A model generated the notes under the pieces. That model was not told the DNA's origin and ran no database searches. It saw nothing but the letters and a program-made list of their open reading frames with translations. A stretch of DNA of 64,000 bases, from the NCBI RefSeq assembly GCF_030227115.1, contig NZ_JASSUA010000001.1, forward strand, positions 1,240,001 through 1,304,000. Reading direction: 5' to 3'. Origin of the DNA: Marinobacter sp. SS13-12 (GTDB taxonomy: Bacteria; Pseudomonadota; Gammaproteobacteria; Pseudomonadales; Oleiphilaceae). The first letter of the stretch is position 1, and every line of letters begins with the position of its first letter. Shown one piece after another: positions 1-10,218 of this stretch. The position numbers and the translations under genes are program-made.

Positions 1-3000
1 GGGGAAGTCCCGACGAATCTGCTGCAGCTCCTCCGCGCTGACCTCGTAGAAACGTACCTGGTCGAAAAACCGCAGCAGCCAGGGCTTGCCGGGCTCGAAG
101 AAGTCTGTGGTGCGGTAACGGTTCCACATCTGCAGGGTGCGACCGACAAACTGGTAGCCGCCCGGGCCTTCCATGCCGTAGATGCACAGATAGGCGCCGC
201 CAATGCCCACGGAGTTTTCCGCGGTCCAGGTGCGGGCGGGGTTGTACTTGGTGGTGACCAGCCGGTGGCGGGGGTCCAGAGGGGTGGCAACCGGGGCGCC
301 CAGATAGACATCACCCAGGCCCATCACCAGATAGCTCGCGTCGAAGACGGTCTTTTTCACGTCGTCGATGCTGTCCAGCCCGTTGATGCGGCGGATGAAC
401 TCCAGGTTGCTCGGGCACCAGGGGGCGTCCTTGCGCACCGACTGCATGTATTTGGCGATGGCGGTCTGGCAGGCCTCGTCGTCCCAGGACAGGGGCAGGT
501 GCACGATGCGCGCTGGCACGTCCCATTCGGGCTGCTTTTCAAGTTCCTTTTCGGCACTGATCAGCAGGTCCAGCAAAGTGCGCTGGTTCAGTGTCTGGCT
601 GTCGTAGTGCACCTGCAGGGAGCGGATGCCCGGTGTCAGCTCAAGAATGGCGTCGTGGTTCTGTTCCCGCAGCCACAGCATCAGGGCGTGGGCGCGGAAG
701 CGCAGTCGAATATCCAGCTCCATGGGGCCGTACTCCACCAGCACGTAGTTGTCGCCGGCGGCCCGGTACACCACACCGGTTTCATGGTCGCTGGTGCTCA
801 GCGAATCCAGAATCGGGGTTTCCGGTTTGATAGGCGTGATACGGGCGGTGGCAGGCGTCAGCGTTGCAACGGACTCGTCCATCGCTTCCCTTAGGGCAAC
901 GGCCTGGTCCTGGCTGACCGGCACAAACCGCACCTTGTCGCCGGCCTTGAGCTGGCCCAGTTTCCACAGATCGGCGCTGATCACGGTGACCGGGCAGACG
1001 AAGCCACCCAGGCTGGGGCCGTCGGGCCCGAGAATCACCGGCATGTCGCCGGTGAAATCCACGGTGCCCACGGCGTAGGCGTTATCGTGAATGTTGGAGG
1101 GATGCATACCGGCTTCGCCACCGTCGCTGCGTGCCCACTCTGGTTTCGGGCCGATCAGGCGAACGCCGGTGCGGCTGGAGTTGTAGTGGATTTCCCAGTC
1201 GCTGCTGAAAAAGGTGTCGATGTCCTGGCCGGTGAAATAGTCCGGCGCACCGTGGGGGCCATAGGTCACGTGGAGTTTCCAGGTTTTGCCGATGGTCGGT
1301 TTCAGCTCGTTGGGCAGGGTAGTGGCAGCAACCGGCTTGTTGTCGCTCAACGCCAGCACATCCCCGGCCCGCAGGGCCCGGCCACAGTGACCGCCAAACT
1401 GTCCCAGGGTAAATGTACTGCAGGAGGTGAGGTATTCCGGGCAATCCAGGCCGCCACGGAATAGCACATAGGCCCGTGCACCATCGCCGGTGGTGGCTCC
1501 GAGTTTCAGGGTGGAGCCCGCGGGCACGTCAATCACCTGCCAGAAACCGACCGGCTCATCGTTCAGGGTGGCGTCCAGTGGCGCGCCGGCAAGCGCAATC
1601 TGGGTGGCCCGGTTAAAGCTGAGCACCGGCCCCTTGAGGGTGATTTCCAGGCCCGGCGCTTTTTCCGGGTTGCCCAGCAGGCGGTTACCGAGCCGGAACG
1701 AGTAGCTGTCGAAAGGGCCGGATGGCGGCACACCGACTTCCCAGTAGCCGATCCGTCCGGGGTAATCCTGGATAGTCGTCATTGTGCCGCCACTGAGCAC
1801 GTCCACGGTGGCCGGTCGGTAGTCGAATTCATTCAGGGTGCGAGTGAACAGGCGGCCTTCCACAAAACGTGGGTCATCCAGCACCTGGCGCACGTACTTG
1901 AGGTTGGTTTCAATGCCATACAGCCGACTGTCATCCAGGGCCTGCATCAACCGCTTGCGGGCCGCCTCGCGGTCCTGCTCGTGCACAATGACCTTGGCCA
2001 GCATGGGGTCGAACAGGGGCGAGACTTCGGTGCCCGGCTGTATCCAGGTGTCAATCCGCAGGCCTTCCTCATCCGGCCAGGTTACGTTGGTCAGCAAACC
2101 TGCGCCGGGCTGGAAATCCTTGTTGGGATCCTCGGCATAGATTCGCGCCTGAATGGCATGTCCGCAAGCAGTGAGGTTGCCACTCAGCCCTTTCAGATCG
2201 GGCAGGGTGCCGGCCCCAAGTTCCACCATCCAGCGCACCAGGTCCACACCGTAAACCTTTTCGGTCACGCCGTGCTCTACCTGTAAGCGGGTATTCACTT
2301 CCAGGAAGTAGAACTCGGTAGTGTCCGGGTCGTAGATAAACTCCACGGTGCCGGCACTGCGGTAGGCAATGCTTTCGCCCAGCTGGCGGGCGGTGGCATG
2401 CATGCGGGTGCGCACATCGTCGGTCAGACCCGGCGCGGGCGCTTCTTCAATGACCTTCTGGTTGCGGCGCTGGGCGGAACAGTCCCGCTCGCCAAGGGCA
2501 GCGACGCGGCCTTTGCCGTCGCCGAAAAGCTGCACTTCAATATGGCGGGCATGCTCCACGAATTTCTCGAGAAACACGCCATCGTTGCTGAAGTTGTTCT
2601 GGCTGAGGCGCTGTACCGACTCGAAAGTTTTGCCCAGCTCCTCGGCGCTGTAACAGCGGGACATGCCAATGCCACCACCGCCGGCAGTGCTTTTCAGCAT
2701 CACCGGATAGCCGATTGCCTCAGCCGCCTGTATCGCTTCGTCCAGACCCGTCAGCAGGCCGGTGCCGGGCAGCAGCGGTACGCCAGCTTCCTCGGCCAGG
2801 GCCCGGGCGGTGTGCTTGAGGCCGAATTGCTCCATCTGTTCGGGCGTAGGGCCGAGGAACACCACGCCCTCGGCATCACAACGACGGGCAAAATCCGCGT
2901 TTTCGCTGAGAAAACCATAGCCCGGATAGATGGCGCCCGCGCCGCTCTCGCGGACGATCTTGAAAAGCTTGTCCTGGTCCAGATAGGTGGCTGCGGCGGA

Positions 3001-3186
3001 GCCTTCACCCAGCGAGTAAGCTTCGTCGGCCTGTCGTACATGCAGGGAGTCGGCATCCGCCTCGGCGTAGACCACCACCGAAGTGATGCCCATTTCCCGC
3101 AGGGTGCGGATCACCCGGCAGGCAATGGCGCCGCGATTGGCAATCAGGACTTTGTCGGGGTTATTGAGGGCGCCGGTCAGCTCCAT
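1..3186 (-). CDS. Biotin-dependent guanidine/urea carboxylase (3' end off window)
   Basis: This is an ATP- and biotin-dependent carboxylase of the urea carboxylase family. The 1062 visible codons are open to the window edge. From the N-terminus they show a biotin carboxylase domain (GGGGIGM glycine loop, [27 protein letters not shown]) and then the carboxyltransferase half related to KipA/KipI allophanate hydrolase subunits. The family is about 1200 residues, so the C-terminal biotinyl domain should lie beyond position 1. The ATG at 3186 overlaps the upstream stop by 10 bp, implying coupling. Because the operon has a guanidine-I riboswitch and two DUF1989 genes, guanidine is the likelier physiological substrate than urea; that is inference from context, since the two carboxylases share the fold and cannot be separated here. 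Confidence 0.93.
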   Translation of the reverse strand, partial: MELTGALNNPDKVLIANRGAIACRVIRTLREMGITSVVVYAEADADSLHVRQADEAYSLGEGSAAATYLDQDKLFKIVRESGAGAIYPGYGFLSENADFARRCDAEGVVFLGPTPEQMEQFGLKHTARALAEEAGVPLLPGTGLLTGLDEAIQAAEAIGYPVMLKSTAGGGGIGMSRCYSAEELGKTFESVQRLSQNNFSNDGVFLEKFVEHARHIEVQLFGDGKGRVAALGERDCSAQRRNQKVIEEAPAPGLTDDVRTRMHATARQLGESIAYRSAGTVEFIYDPDTTEFYFLEVNTRLQVEHGVTEKVYGVDLVRWMVELGAGTLPDLKGLSGNLTACGHAIQARIYAEDPNKDFQPGAGLLTNVTWPDEEGLRIDTWIQPGTEVSPLFDPMLAKVIVHEQDREAARKRLMQALDDSRLYGIETNLKYVRQVLDDPRFVEGRLFTRTLNEFDYRPATVDVLSGGTMTTIQDYPGRIGYWEVGVPPSGPFDSYSFRLGNRLLGNPEKAPGLEITLKGPVLSFNRATQIALAGAPLDATLNDEPVGFWQVIDVPAGSTLKLGATTGDGARAYVLFRGGLDCPEYLTSCSTFTLGQFGGHCGRALRAGDVLALSDNKPVAATTLPNELKPTIGKTWKLHVTYGPHGAPDYFTGQDIDTFFSSDWEIHYNSSRTGVRLIGPKPEWARSDGGEAGMHPSNIHDNAYAVGTVDFTGDMPVILGPDGPSLGGFVCPVTVISADLWKLGQLKAGDKVRFVPVSQDQAVALREAMDESVATLTPATARITPIKPETPILDSLSTSDHETGVVYRAAGDNYVLVEYGPMELDIRLRFRAHALMLWLREQNHDAILELTPGIRSLQVHYDSQTLNQRTLLDLLISAEKELEKQPEWDVPARIVHLPLSWDDEACQTAIAKYMQSVRKDAPWCPSNLEFIRRINGLDSIDDVKKTVFDASYLVMGLGDVYLGAPVATPLDPRHRLVTTKYNPARTWTAENSVGIGGAYLCIYGMEGPGGYQFVGRTLQMWNRYRTTDFFEPGKPWLLRFFDQVRFYEVSAEELQQIRRDFP

Positions 3187-3815
3187 ACCAGCACCTCGAT
3201 CGGTGTGGGGTTCCAGCCGTTGCAGGGGTTGTTCAGCTGCGGGCAGTTGGAAATCATCACCAGCACATCCATCTTCGCTTCCAGCTCCACGTATTTGCCG
3301 GCATCGGAAATGCCGTCGGCAAACGTCAGGCCGCCGTTGGCGGTAACCGGTACGTTCATGAAGAAGTTGATGTTGTGGGTAATGTCCCGTTTGGTCATGC
3401 CCAGCTCTTCATGCTCGGTAACCGCCACCAGCCAGCTGTCGCGGCAGGCGTGCATGCATTTTTTTTCCAGGGCATAACGGGTGGTGTTGCTCTCCGCCGC
3501 GCAGGCGCCACCCAGGGTGTCATGACGGCCGCAGGTATCGGCGGTGATCTCCAGCATTACGTTGTTTTCCGAGGACATCAGCCTGGAACCGGCGGTCAGG
3601 TAAACGTTGCCTTGCTCGCGGATGGTGTCTACGGCGCTGTAACGCTCGGTGGGGTTGTGGGCGTTGTAGAACAGGGTGTCTGCGGCCTGGTTGCCTTCCA
3701 GGTCCAGGATGCGGACGGTCTGGCCGGCCTTTACGACTTTGAGGAAATACTCGCCTGCCGGTACGGTTTCGCGGAAGGCGGCGTTGTCGGGTTTCAATGC
3801 GCTTTGCTTGATCAT
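3177..3815 (-). CDS. Urea carboxylase-associated protein 2 (DUF1989; carboxyguanidine deiminase subunit)
   Basis: A 212-residue DUF1989 protein, long annotated as urea carboxylase-associated protein 2. It has the family's conserved block [19 protein letters not shown] and the Cys-containing motif [15 protein letters not shown]. Work on guanidine utilisation assigns the two DUF1989 partners to a heteromeric carboxyguanidine deiminase that makes allophanate; I apply that by family. It lies 12 bp after its paralogue and overlaps the carboxylase start, so all three are one transcription unit. Allophanate hydrolase is expected further along the operon but is outside the window. Confidence 0.9.
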   Translation of the reverse strand: MIKQSALKPDNAAFRETVPAGEYFLKVVKAGQTVRILDLEGNQAADTLFYNAHNPTERYSAVDTIREQGNVYLTAGSRLMSSENNVMLEITADTCGRHDTLGGACAAESNTTRYALEKKCMHACRDSWLVAVTEHEELGMTKRDITHNINFFMNVPVTANGGLTFADGISDAGKYVELEAKMDVLVMISNCPQLNNPCNGWNPTPIEVLVWS

Positions 3816-3827
3816 GTCCGGCCTCCG

Positions 3828-4562
3828 TTACTGAAACAGGTGATAAAGGGTAGTGTTGGCGAAGGCGCGGGTGGCCTCCGGTGACGAGAGCTTGCAAGGG
3901 TCGGCATCGGTCACGGGGGCCGCCTTGAACAGCTGGTAACGCACGGCATGGCTGGGGTACTCGCTGGCCGGATTCATTGGATGCGGGCAGGTGTGCAGCA
4001 CCACGATGGTGTCCATCTCGAAACGCAGGTCCACGGTGGCGCCTGCGTGCGAGTGATTGGTGTCGAAGGCCATGTTGCCGTCGTCGTCGGTCTGAACCTT
4101 GCTGAACCAGTTCAGGTTGGCGGTCAGGTCTTTCTTGCCCAGGCCGTACTTGGCCAGCTCGTTGAGGAAGCTGGTAAAGCCGTTGCGGTGATAGTGGTTG
4201 CGGGCTTCCTGATAGGTCTTTTTGCCCCAGCGCTGTTCGACCAGTTCGGCGTTGCAGGTGCCGCTGACCGTATCATGCCAGCCCAGGTCGTCGCGGGTGA
4301 CAGAGGCAAACACCCGGCCCATGTCCGAAAGCAATACGTGGCCCCTGGTCAGCAGGAAGGTGTGCTGGTTTTTCAGGGTGTCCGGCATGTTGTACCGCTC
4401 GAGGGGATTCTCGGGGTTGTACATCAGCATGCCGACGTTGGCGCCGCCGGTTTCATCAATCAGGCGCAGCACATGGCCACGGCGCATGATGAAAGACCAG
4501 TGGGATCCGCCGGGAATCAGATCGTCGTAGAGGGGGGCTGCGCTATTGAGAGAGTCGAGCAT
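3828..4562 (-). CDS. Urea carboxylase-associated protein 1 (DUF1989; carboxyguanidine deiminase subunit)
   Basis: A 244-residue DUF1989 paralogue of the next gene and the first cistron of the guanidine operon. The shared motifs are ANVGMLMYNPENPLERYN near the N-terminus and GWHDTVSGTCNAE in the middle, the latter with the conserved His-Asp-Thr and Cys. The ATG at 4562 is preceded by AAGGAAAAGG. The 5' leader between this start and about 4737 is occupied by a guanidine-I riboswitch, so expression should rise when guanidine is bound. It probably works with the second DUF1989 protein as a heteromer acting on carboxyguanidine. Confidence 0.9.
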   Translation of the reverse strand: MLDSLNSAAPLYDDLIPGGSHWSFIMRRGHVLRLIDETGGANVGMLMYNPENPLERYNMPDTLKNQHTFLLTRGHVLLSDMGRVFASVTRDDLGWHDTVSGTCNAELVEQRWGKKTYQEARNHYHRNGFTSFLNELAKYGLGKKDLTANLNWFSKVQTDDDGNMAFDTNHSHAGATVDLRFEMDTIVVLHTCPHPMNPASEYPSHAVRYQLFKAAPVTDADPCKLSSPEATRAFANTTLYHLFQ

Positions 4563-4618
4563 CGCCTTTTCCTTCTGGTACGGGGTTCAAAGAAACGAGA
4601 GACGTCAGTCACTGAACG

Positions 4619-4737
4619 ATCCTCCCGGGCTTTTGTCCCGCCGTGTAACCTTGGAAAAGGTCGTCAACTCTCGGACCAGTCACCTGTTTTGTCTCGCTTT
4701 TTCATCGCTACGAGGAACAGGCCGGAACCCTAGTTGA
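4619..4737 (-). promoter_or_regulatory. Guanidine-I (ykkC) riboswitch
   Basis: Read on the minus strand, the leader carries in order the hallmark ykkC blocks: CTAGGGTTCCG (4733-4723), ACTGGTCCGAGAG (4680-4668), and ACACGGCGGGAC followed by AAAAGCCCGGGAGG (4646-4621). These are the conserved guanidine-binding elements of the class. The aptamer ends about 58 nt before the first DUF1989 start. I do not see a clear terminator stem with a U run, so I cannot say whether control is by termination or by translation. Confidence 0.93.
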
Positions 4738-5111
4738 ACTATTTGTCAGATTGTCGCGCTTTGATGCTGGTTTCGGTAACCGACTTCTCGCTGCGTCATA
4801 TGGGTATTGCAGAGACTATGCCAATTGTTAACCGTCTGGTTTTGTTGGTTTTTTATTTTGACGGCGAAACGCGATTGCTTCCTGTCAGGGCATTCGCACT
4901 GTTTTTGTGCGCCAGTGAGGGATTTTACGGTGCACTATTTATTCAGGCAGGTTTGACCAGTACTGGCGCGGCTTTGATGCCATCTACTACTAAGGAACGA
5001 GTTTTTCACCTCCATCGAATCATTCACCTATCCGTCGCTGGGGTCTACATTGATTGGGTAAACGCGAAAGGCCGCGTTGCCCTTCGACAAACACAACAAG
5101 AGGTCGAGACC
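4738..5111. other. Intergenic region upstream of exaC
   Basis: About 370 bp between the divergent riboswitch leader and the exaC ATG. It is more AT-rich than the genes. The exaC frame stays open upstream to 4734, but that extension lacks aldehyde dehydrogenase sequence and would run into the riboswitch, so I treat it as non-coding. It should hold the promoters for exaC and for the guanidine operon. I checked for a sigma-54 type -24/-12 element and found none convincing. Confidence 0.5.
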
Positions 5112-6632
5112 ATGATCTACGCACAACCAGGAAAGGAAGGCTCCGTCGTCTCCTTCAAACCCCGTTATGAAAACTTTATTGGTGGTGAGTGGGTCGCTCC
5201 CGCCAAAGGCCAGTACTTTGAAAACATCACCCCGGTAACCGGTGATGTGATCTGTGAGATTCCGCGTTCCACCGCCGAAGATATCGACCTGGCTCTGGAC
5301 GCCGCCCACAAGGCCGCGCCGGCCTGGGGCAAGACTTCTACCACCGAACGTTCCAACATTCTGCTGAAAATTGCCGACCGCATTGAGCAGAACATCGAGA
5401 TGCTGGCGGTTGCTGAAACCTGGGACAACGGCAAGGCGGTGCGTGAAACCATCAACGCCGACCTGCCTCTGGCGGTGGACCACTTCCGTTACTTCGCCGG
5501 TTGTATCCGCGCCCAGGAAGACACCTCCAGCGCCATTGACAACAACACCGTGGCTTATCACTACCACGAGCCTCTGGGCGTTGTGGGCCAGATCATTCCC
5601 TGGAACTTCCCGCTGTTGATGGCAGTGTGGAAGCTGGCACCCTGCCTGGCTGCCGGTAACTGCACCGTGATGAAGCCGGCCGAGCAGACACCGGCCAGCA
5701 TCCTGATCCTGATGGACCTGATCGGTGACCTGCTGCCACCGGGCGTGGTCAACATCGTCAACGGTTATGGCATCGAAGCCGGTCAGGCCCTGGCCACCAG
5801 CAAGCGCATCGCCAAGATCGCGTTTACCGGCTCTACCCCGGTGGGCGCCCACATCCTCAAGTGCGCAGCCGAGAACATCATTCCGTCTACCGTGGAGCTG
5901 GGTGGCAAGTCCCCCAACATCTACTTCTCCGACGTAATGCAGGCTGAGCCGGAGTTCATCGACAAGTGTGTCGAAGGCCTGGTGCTGGCGTTCTTCAACC
6001 AGGGCGAAGTGTGTACCTGTCCGTCTCGCGCCCTGGTGCAGGAAGACATGTACGACGAGTTCATGGCCAAGGTTGTTGAGCGCACCAAGTCCATCAAGCG
6101 TGGCAACCCGCTGGATACCGACGTGCAGGTAGGTGCGCAGGCGTCCAAGGAACAGTTCGACAAGATCATGTCGTACCTGGAAATCGGCAAGCAGGAAGGC
6201 GCGGAAGTGCTGACCGGTGGTGGTCGTGAGGAAATGGAAGGTGAGTTCAACAACGGCTTCTACATTCAGCCAACCCTGTTCAAGGGCAAGAACAACATGC
6301 GCGTGTTCCAGGAAGAAATCTTCGGCCCGGTGGTGGGTGTGACCACCTTCAAGGATGAGGAAGAAGCCCTGGCCATTGCCAACGACACCGAGTTTGGTCT
6401 GGGTGCCGGCCTGTGGACCCGCGACATCAACCGGGCCTACCGCATGGGCCGTGGTATCCAGGCGGGCCGCGTGTGGACCAACTGCTACCACCAGTACCCG
6501 GCTCACGCCGCTTTCGGTGGCTACAAGAAGTCCGGTGTTGGCCGCGAGAACCACAAGATGGCGCTGGACCATTATCAGCAGACCAAAAACCTGCTGGTCA
6601 GCTACGACATCAATCCACTGGGCTTCTTCTGA
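5112..6632 (+). CDS. exaC: NAD+-dependent acetaldehyde/aldehyde dehydrogenase ExaC
   Basis: A 506-residue ALDH-superfamily enzyme that oxidises acetaldehyde (and similar aldehydes) to the acid, the second step of PQQ-linked ethanol oxidation in Pseudomonas. Motifs seen: [22 protein letters not shown], the catalytic Glu in VELGGKSPN, and the catalytic Cys region [12 protein letters not shown]. The ATG at 5112 ([10 protein letters not shown]) gives the usual length and has AGAGG upstream. It precedes pqqABCDE as in Pseudomonas aeruginosa, although exaA and exaB are not in the window. A terminator follows at 6760, so it is probably transcribed apart from pqq. Confidence 0.95.
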   Translation: MIYAQPGKEGSVVSFKPRYENFIGGEWVAPAKGQYFENITPVTGDVICEIPRSTAEDIDLALDAAHKAAPAWGKTSTTERSNILLKIADRIEQNIEMLAVAETWDNGKAVRETINADLPLAVDHFRYFAGCIRAQEDTSSAIDNNTVAYHYHEPLGVVGQIIPWNFPLLMAVWKLAPCLAAGNCTVMKPAEQTPASILILMDLIGDLLPPGVVNIVNGYGIEAGQALATSKRIAKIAFTGSTPVGAHILKCAAENIIPSTVELGGKSPNIYFSDVMQAEPEFIDKCVEGLVLAFFNQGEVCTCPSRALVQEDMYDEFMAKVVERTKSIKRGNPLDTDVQVGAQASKEQFDKIMSYLEIGKQEGAEVLTGGGREEMEGEFNNGFYIQPTLFKGKNNMRVFQEEIFGPVVGVTTFKDEEEALAIANDTEFGLGAGLWTRDINRAYRMGRGIQAGRVWTNCYHQYPAHAAFGGYKKSGVGRENHKMALDHYQQTKNLLVSYDINPLGFF

Positions 6633-6759
6633 GCCTGGTAAAGCAATGACTGTTGTGCCCGGGCCTATCCACACAGGCCCGGTGGCGAGTCCGCACAAGG
6701 ATGTGCATTTTCTGCTCCGGTGACTGGCTGGGGCACGTGGGTTTTCCTGCCATTTCCTT

Positions 6760-6781
6760 GGCCCTTCCCAGGGCCTTTTTT
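6760..6781 (+). terminator. Rho-independent terminator after exaC
   Basis: A GGCCCT / AGGGCC stem with a TCCC loop is followed by six T residues. It ends the exaC transcript. A second GC-rich inverted repeat (CCGGGCCT ... AGGCCCGG, 6659-6682) just after the exaC stop lacks a T run. The rest of the 334-bp gap up to pqqA should contain the pqq promoter; I see nothing else in it. Confidence 0.85.
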
Positions 6782-6966
6782 GTTTTCGTCCTCCTGTTTC
6801 CGGGGATGGTCCGAAAGGATGACGTTCTGCGCCCGTACCGGCCAAAAATCAGTGCCAAAGTACCATATTTGCCCCTTCGGAGACTGGGTAGGATTGAGAG
6901 TGAGTTACCGGAAAGCCGGCTAACGGATCCTGAATGCCACAACAATCATCACAAGAGGAAAGCATC

Positions 6967-7038
6967 ATGTGGACCAAACCAGCCTATGAAGACCTGCGGA
7001 TCGGCTTCGAAGTCACCATGTACTTCGCCAACCGCTGA
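6967..7038 (+). CDS. pqqA: PQQ precursor peptide PqqA
   Basis: A 23-residue peptide, [13 protein letters not shown] followed by [10 protein letters not shown]. It supplies the Glu and Tyr (Glu15 and Tyr19, spacing E-x3-Y) that PqqE crosslinks and that become PQQ. The length and the C-terminal YFANR are typical of the family. GAGGAAAGC precedes the ATG. It lies directly upstream of pqqB in a compact pqqABCDE unit. Confidence 0.97.
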   Translation: MWTKPAYEDLRIGFEVTMYFANR

Positions 7039-7091
7039 GAACCGATGGCCAGCCACTGTGTGCTGGCCGTTTCGTGTCTGGAGTTCCCGCC

Positions 7092-8021
7092 ATGCAGATT
7101 CGTATCCTTGGTTCCGCAGCTGGAGGTGGTTTTCCCCAGTGGAACTGCAACTGCGCCAATTGTGACGGTTTCCGTAAAGGCACCCTGAACGCCACGGCCC
7201 GCACCCAGTCGTCCATTGCCATCAGCGAAGACGGTGTCAGCTGGATTCTATGCAACGCCTCGCCGGATATTCGTGCACAGCTGGCTTCGTTTGACGCCAT
7301 GCAGCCGGCCCGCGCACTGCGTGATACCGGCATTGGTGCAGTGCTGCTGATAGACAGCCAGGTGGACCATACCACTGGCCTGCTTATGCTACGGGAAGGG
7401 CTGCCCCTGGATGTGTGGTGCACCACCCAGGTCCATGAAGATCTCAGCGGCGGCTTTCCACTGTTTCGCATGCTGGAACACTGGCACGGTGGCCCGCGGT
7501 GGCATGAGGTGCCCTGCACCGATCAGCAGTCCTTTACCATACCCTGCGCCCCGTCCCTGCGCCTGACCGCTATCCCGTTACTCAGCAATGCGCCACCGTA
7601 TTCCCCGCGTCGGAACAACCCGCACCCTGGCGATAACATCGGCCTGTTCATTGAAGACACTCGCAGCGGCGAAACCGTGATGTACGCGCCGGGGCTGGGG
7701 CAGCCGGATGAGCAGATCCTGGAATGGATGCGCAGGGCCGACACCCTGCTGGTGGATGGCACCGTCTGGCGTGACGATGAAATGTTGCGTTGCGAAGTGG
7801 GCACCCGCACTGGCCAGGAAATGGGGCACCTGGCCCAGAGTGGCCCCGGTGGAATGATTGAATTACTCGATAGCATGCCGGCACAGCGCAAGATTCTTAT
7901 CCATATTAACAACACCAACCCCATTCTGAACGAAGACTCCCCCGAGCGGACCGTGCTGGCAAAGCATGGTATTGAAGTGTCTTTTGACGGAATGCATCTG
8001 GACATGGCGGTGCCCTCATGA
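7092..8021 (+). CDS. pqqB: PQQ biosynthesis protein PqqB
   Basis: A 309-residue metallo-beta-lactamase-fold protein of the PQQ pathway, thought to hydroxylate the tyrosine part of the precursor. The N-terminus [19 protein letters not shown] and the later [11 protein letters not shown] block are characteristic. An in-frame GTG at 7074 exists, but the ATG at 7092 starts exactly at the conserved N-terminus, so I use it. It shares an ATGA overlap with pqqC. Confidence 0.97.
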   Translation: MQIRILGSAAGGGFPQWNCNCANCDGFRKGTLNATARTQSSIAISEDGVSWILCNASPDIRAQLASFDAMQPARALRDTGIGAVLLIDSQVDHTTGLLMLREGLPLDVWCTTQVHEDLSGGFPLFRMLEHWHGGPRWHEVPCTDQQSFTIPCAPSLRLTAIPLLSNAPPYSPRRNNPHPGDNIGLFIEDTRSGETVMYAPGLGQPDEQILEWMRRADTLLVDGTVWRDDEMLRCEVGTRTGQEMGHLAQSGPGGMIELLDSMPAQRKILIHINNTNPILNEDSPERTVLAKHGIEVSFDGMHLDMAVPS

Positions 8022-8773
8022 ACGCAATCGCGACCCCGGTCATGAACCGCAAGGATTTCGAGCAGGCCCTACGGGCCAAAGGCCAGTATTACCACATTCA
8101 CCACCCCTACCATAAAGCCATGTACAGCGGCGCCTGCACGCCGGAGCAGATCCGCGGCTGGGTGGCCAATCGTTTCTATTATCAGATCAACATTCCCCGT
8201 AAAGACGCCGCCATTATGGCGAACTGCCCGGATGCGTCCGTACGCCGGTTATGGCTGCAGCGGGTACTGGATCACGATGGCCACAATGACGACGAGGGCG
8301 GAATCGAGGCCTGGCTCAGGCTGGCGGAAGCGGTGGGGCTGACCCGTGAGGAAGTGATTGACCAGCGTCATGTGCTGCCGGGAGTCCGCTTTGCAGTGGA
8401 TGCCTATCTGAACTTTGCCCGCCGGGCTACCTGGCAGGAAGCGGCCTGTTCCTCACTGACCGAACTGTTCGCGCCGGAGATTCACCAGTCCCGCCTGGAC
8501 AGCTGGCCGCAGCACTATCCCTGGATCAGGACTGATGGCTATGTCTATTTCCGCAAGCGGCTTTCCGAGGCCCGGAGGGATGTGGAGCACGGCCTCAGCA
8601 TTACGCTGGAACATTTTACCACTGCGGCACAGCAGGCCCGTGCCCTGGAAATTCTGCAATTCAAACTGGATATCTTATGGTCGATGTTGGATGCCCTGAC
8701 TATGGCTTATCAGCACCAGACGCCACCGTATCATACCGTCACCGACCAGTCCGTGTGGCACCGGGGGCTGTGA
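8018..8773 (+). CDS. pqqC: Pyrroloquinoline-quinone synthase PqqC
   Basis: A 251-residue cofactorless oxidase that performs the final eight-electron oxidation and ring closure giving PQQ. The family blocks [29 protein letters not shown] and [15 protein letters not shown] are present. The start overlaps the pqqB stop (ATGA) and the stop overlaps the pqqD start (TGATG), so translation is probably coupled throughout. Confidence 0.97.
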   Translation: MNAIATPVMNRKDFEQALRAKGQYYHIHHPYHKAMYSGACTPEQIRGWVANRFYYQINIPRKDAAIMANCPDASVRRLWLQRVLDHDGHNDDEGGIEAWLRLAEAVGLTREEVIDQRHVLPGVRFAVDAYLNFARRATWQEAACSSLTELFAPEIHQSRLDSWPQHYPWIRTDGYVYFRKRLSEARRDVEHGLSITLEHFTTAAQQARALEILQFKLDILWSMLDALTMAYQHQTPPYHTVTDQSVWHRGL

Positions 8774-9048
8774 TGGCGGTGACCATGAAACAGATACCAA
8801 GACTGCGCCCGGGTTTTCGCTTCCAGTGGGAGCCGGCCCAGAATGCTCACGTGTTGCTGTATCCGGAGGGGATGGTGCGGCTGAATGACAGCGCCGGTGC
8901 AGTGCTGAAAGTGGTGGATGGCCAGCGCACTGTCTCCGAGATCGTGAAACTCCTGGAACAGCAGTTTCCGGATGCGGGTTCCCTGGAGGAGGATGTCAGC
9001 GGCTTCCTCAAGGATGCCGAACAGCAGCACTGGATACTGTTCTCATGA
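8773..9048 (+). CDS. pqqD: PqqA-binding peptide chaperone PqqD
   Basis: A 91-residue RiPP recognition element that binds PqqA and presents it to PqqE. Seen: [34 protein letters not shown] and a C-terminal helix ending HWILFS. I chose the ATG at 8773, which overlaps the pqqC stop by one base; in-frame upstream codons belong to pqqC. It overlaps pqqE by four bases. Confidence 0.95.
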   Translation: MAVTMKQIPRLRPGFRFQWEPAQNAHVLLYPEGMVRLNDSAGAVLKVVDGQRTVSEIVKLLEQQFPDAGSLEEDVSGFLKDAEQQHWILFS

Positions 9049-10199
9049 CAGGCCATCACGTCATGCCCGCCGGTGATCGCCCCGGTATCGGCCCGCCATT
9101 ATGGTTGCTGGCAGAGCTGACCTACCGCTGCCCCTTGCAGTGTCCCTACTGCTCGAACCCTCTGGACTTCGCCCAGACCGAGCAGGAACTGACCACCGAA
9201 GAGTGGGTAAGGGTGCTGCGTCAGGGTCGCGAGATGGGAGCGGCGCAACTGGGCTTCTCCGGCGGCGAGCCGCTGGTGCGACAGGATCTGCCTGAACTGA
9301 TTGCCGAGGCGCGCCAGCTGGGGTACTACACCAACCTGATCACTTCCGGCCTGGGGCTCACAGAAGCCAAGGTGAACGCCTTCCGGGACGCCGGTCTGGA
9401 CCATATCCAGGTGAGTTTCCAGGCCTCGGACCCGGAACTGAACAACGCCGTTGCCGGCTCCCGCAAGGCCTTTGACCAGAAACTGGCGATGGCCCGTGCG
9501 GTAAAGGAGGCGGGCTACCCCATGGTGCTCAACTTCGTCATCCATCGCCACAATATCCACCAGATGGACGATATCATCAGCCTCTGTGAGCGTCTGGGTG
9601 CAGACTATGTGGAACTGGCCACTTGCCAGTACTACGGCTGGGCCTTCGAGAATCGCGAAGGGCTGATGCCTTCCAGGGCGCAACTGGAGAAGGCCGAGGC
9701 CGAAGTGAACAGCTACCGCAAGCGCCTGGCGGCCAGCGGCTCGGCCATGAAACTGATCTTCGTCACACCGGATTACTACGAGGAACGGCCAAAAGCCTGC
9801 ATGAACGGCTGGGGCAGCCTGTTCCTGACCGTGGCCCCGGACGGCACTGCGCTGCCGTGCCACAGTGCACGCCTGCTGCCCATCGAATTTCCCAATATAC
9901 GCGAATCCTCGCTACACTCCATCTGGTACGACAGCCCGGGTTTCAACCATTACCGGGGCGATAGCTGGATGCCGGAGCCCTGCCGCTCCTGCGATGAAAA
10001 AGACAAGGACTTCGGCGGCTGCCGCTGCCAGGCCTACCTGCTGACCGGCAATGCCGACAACGCCGACCCGGTATGCAGCAAGTCGCCCCACCACGACCGC
10101 ATCCTCGCCGCCCGCAAGGCGGCGGACCACGCCAGCGCCGGGCTGGAGGAGCTGACCTATCGCAACGCCAACAACTCCCGGTTGTTCTTCCGGGGCTGA
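9045..10199 (+). CDS. pqqE: Radical SAM PqqA peptide cyclase PqqE
   Basis: A 384-residue radical SAM/SPASM enzyme that makes the Glu-Tyr carbon-carbon bond in PqqA. The CxxxCxxC motif for the SAM cluster is CPLQCPYC near residue 29, followed by FSGGEPL. The C-terminal SPASM region carries further cysteines ([24 protein letters not shown]) for auxiliary clusters. It is the last of the overlapping pqqABCDE genes. Confidence 0.97.
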   Translation: MTGHHVMPAGDRPGIGPPLWLLAELTYRCPLQCPYCSNPLDFAQTEQELTTEEWVRVLRQGREMGAAQLGFSGGEPLVRQDLPELIAEARQLGYYTNLITSGLGLTEAKVNAFRDAGLDHIQVSFQASDPELNNAVAGSRKAFDQKLAMARAVKEAGYPMVLNFVIHRHNIHQMDDIISLCERLGADYVELATCQYYGWAFENREGLMPSRAQLEKAEAEVNSYRKRLAASGSAMKLIFVTPDYYEERPKACMNGWGSLFLTVAPDGTALPCHSARLLPIEFPNIRESSLHSIWYDSPGFNHYRGDSWMPEPCRSCDEKDKDFGGCRCQAYLLTGNADNADPVCSKSPHHDRILAARKAADHASAGLEELTYRNANNSRLFFRG

Positions 10200-10218
10200 T
10201 ACGCCAGACAAAACGATC

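Noticed and set aside
4734..5111. N-terminal extension of exaC
   Set aside because: The extra 126 residues are not aldehyde dehydrogenase-like and start inside the divergent riboswitch leader. ATG 5112 gives the normal 506-residue enzyme.
5028..6845. 605-codon open frame antisense to exaC
   Set aside because: It mirrors a clear, motif-bearing aldehyde dehydrogenase gene. Long antisense frames are common in GC-rich coding DNA, and this one has no recognisable domain.
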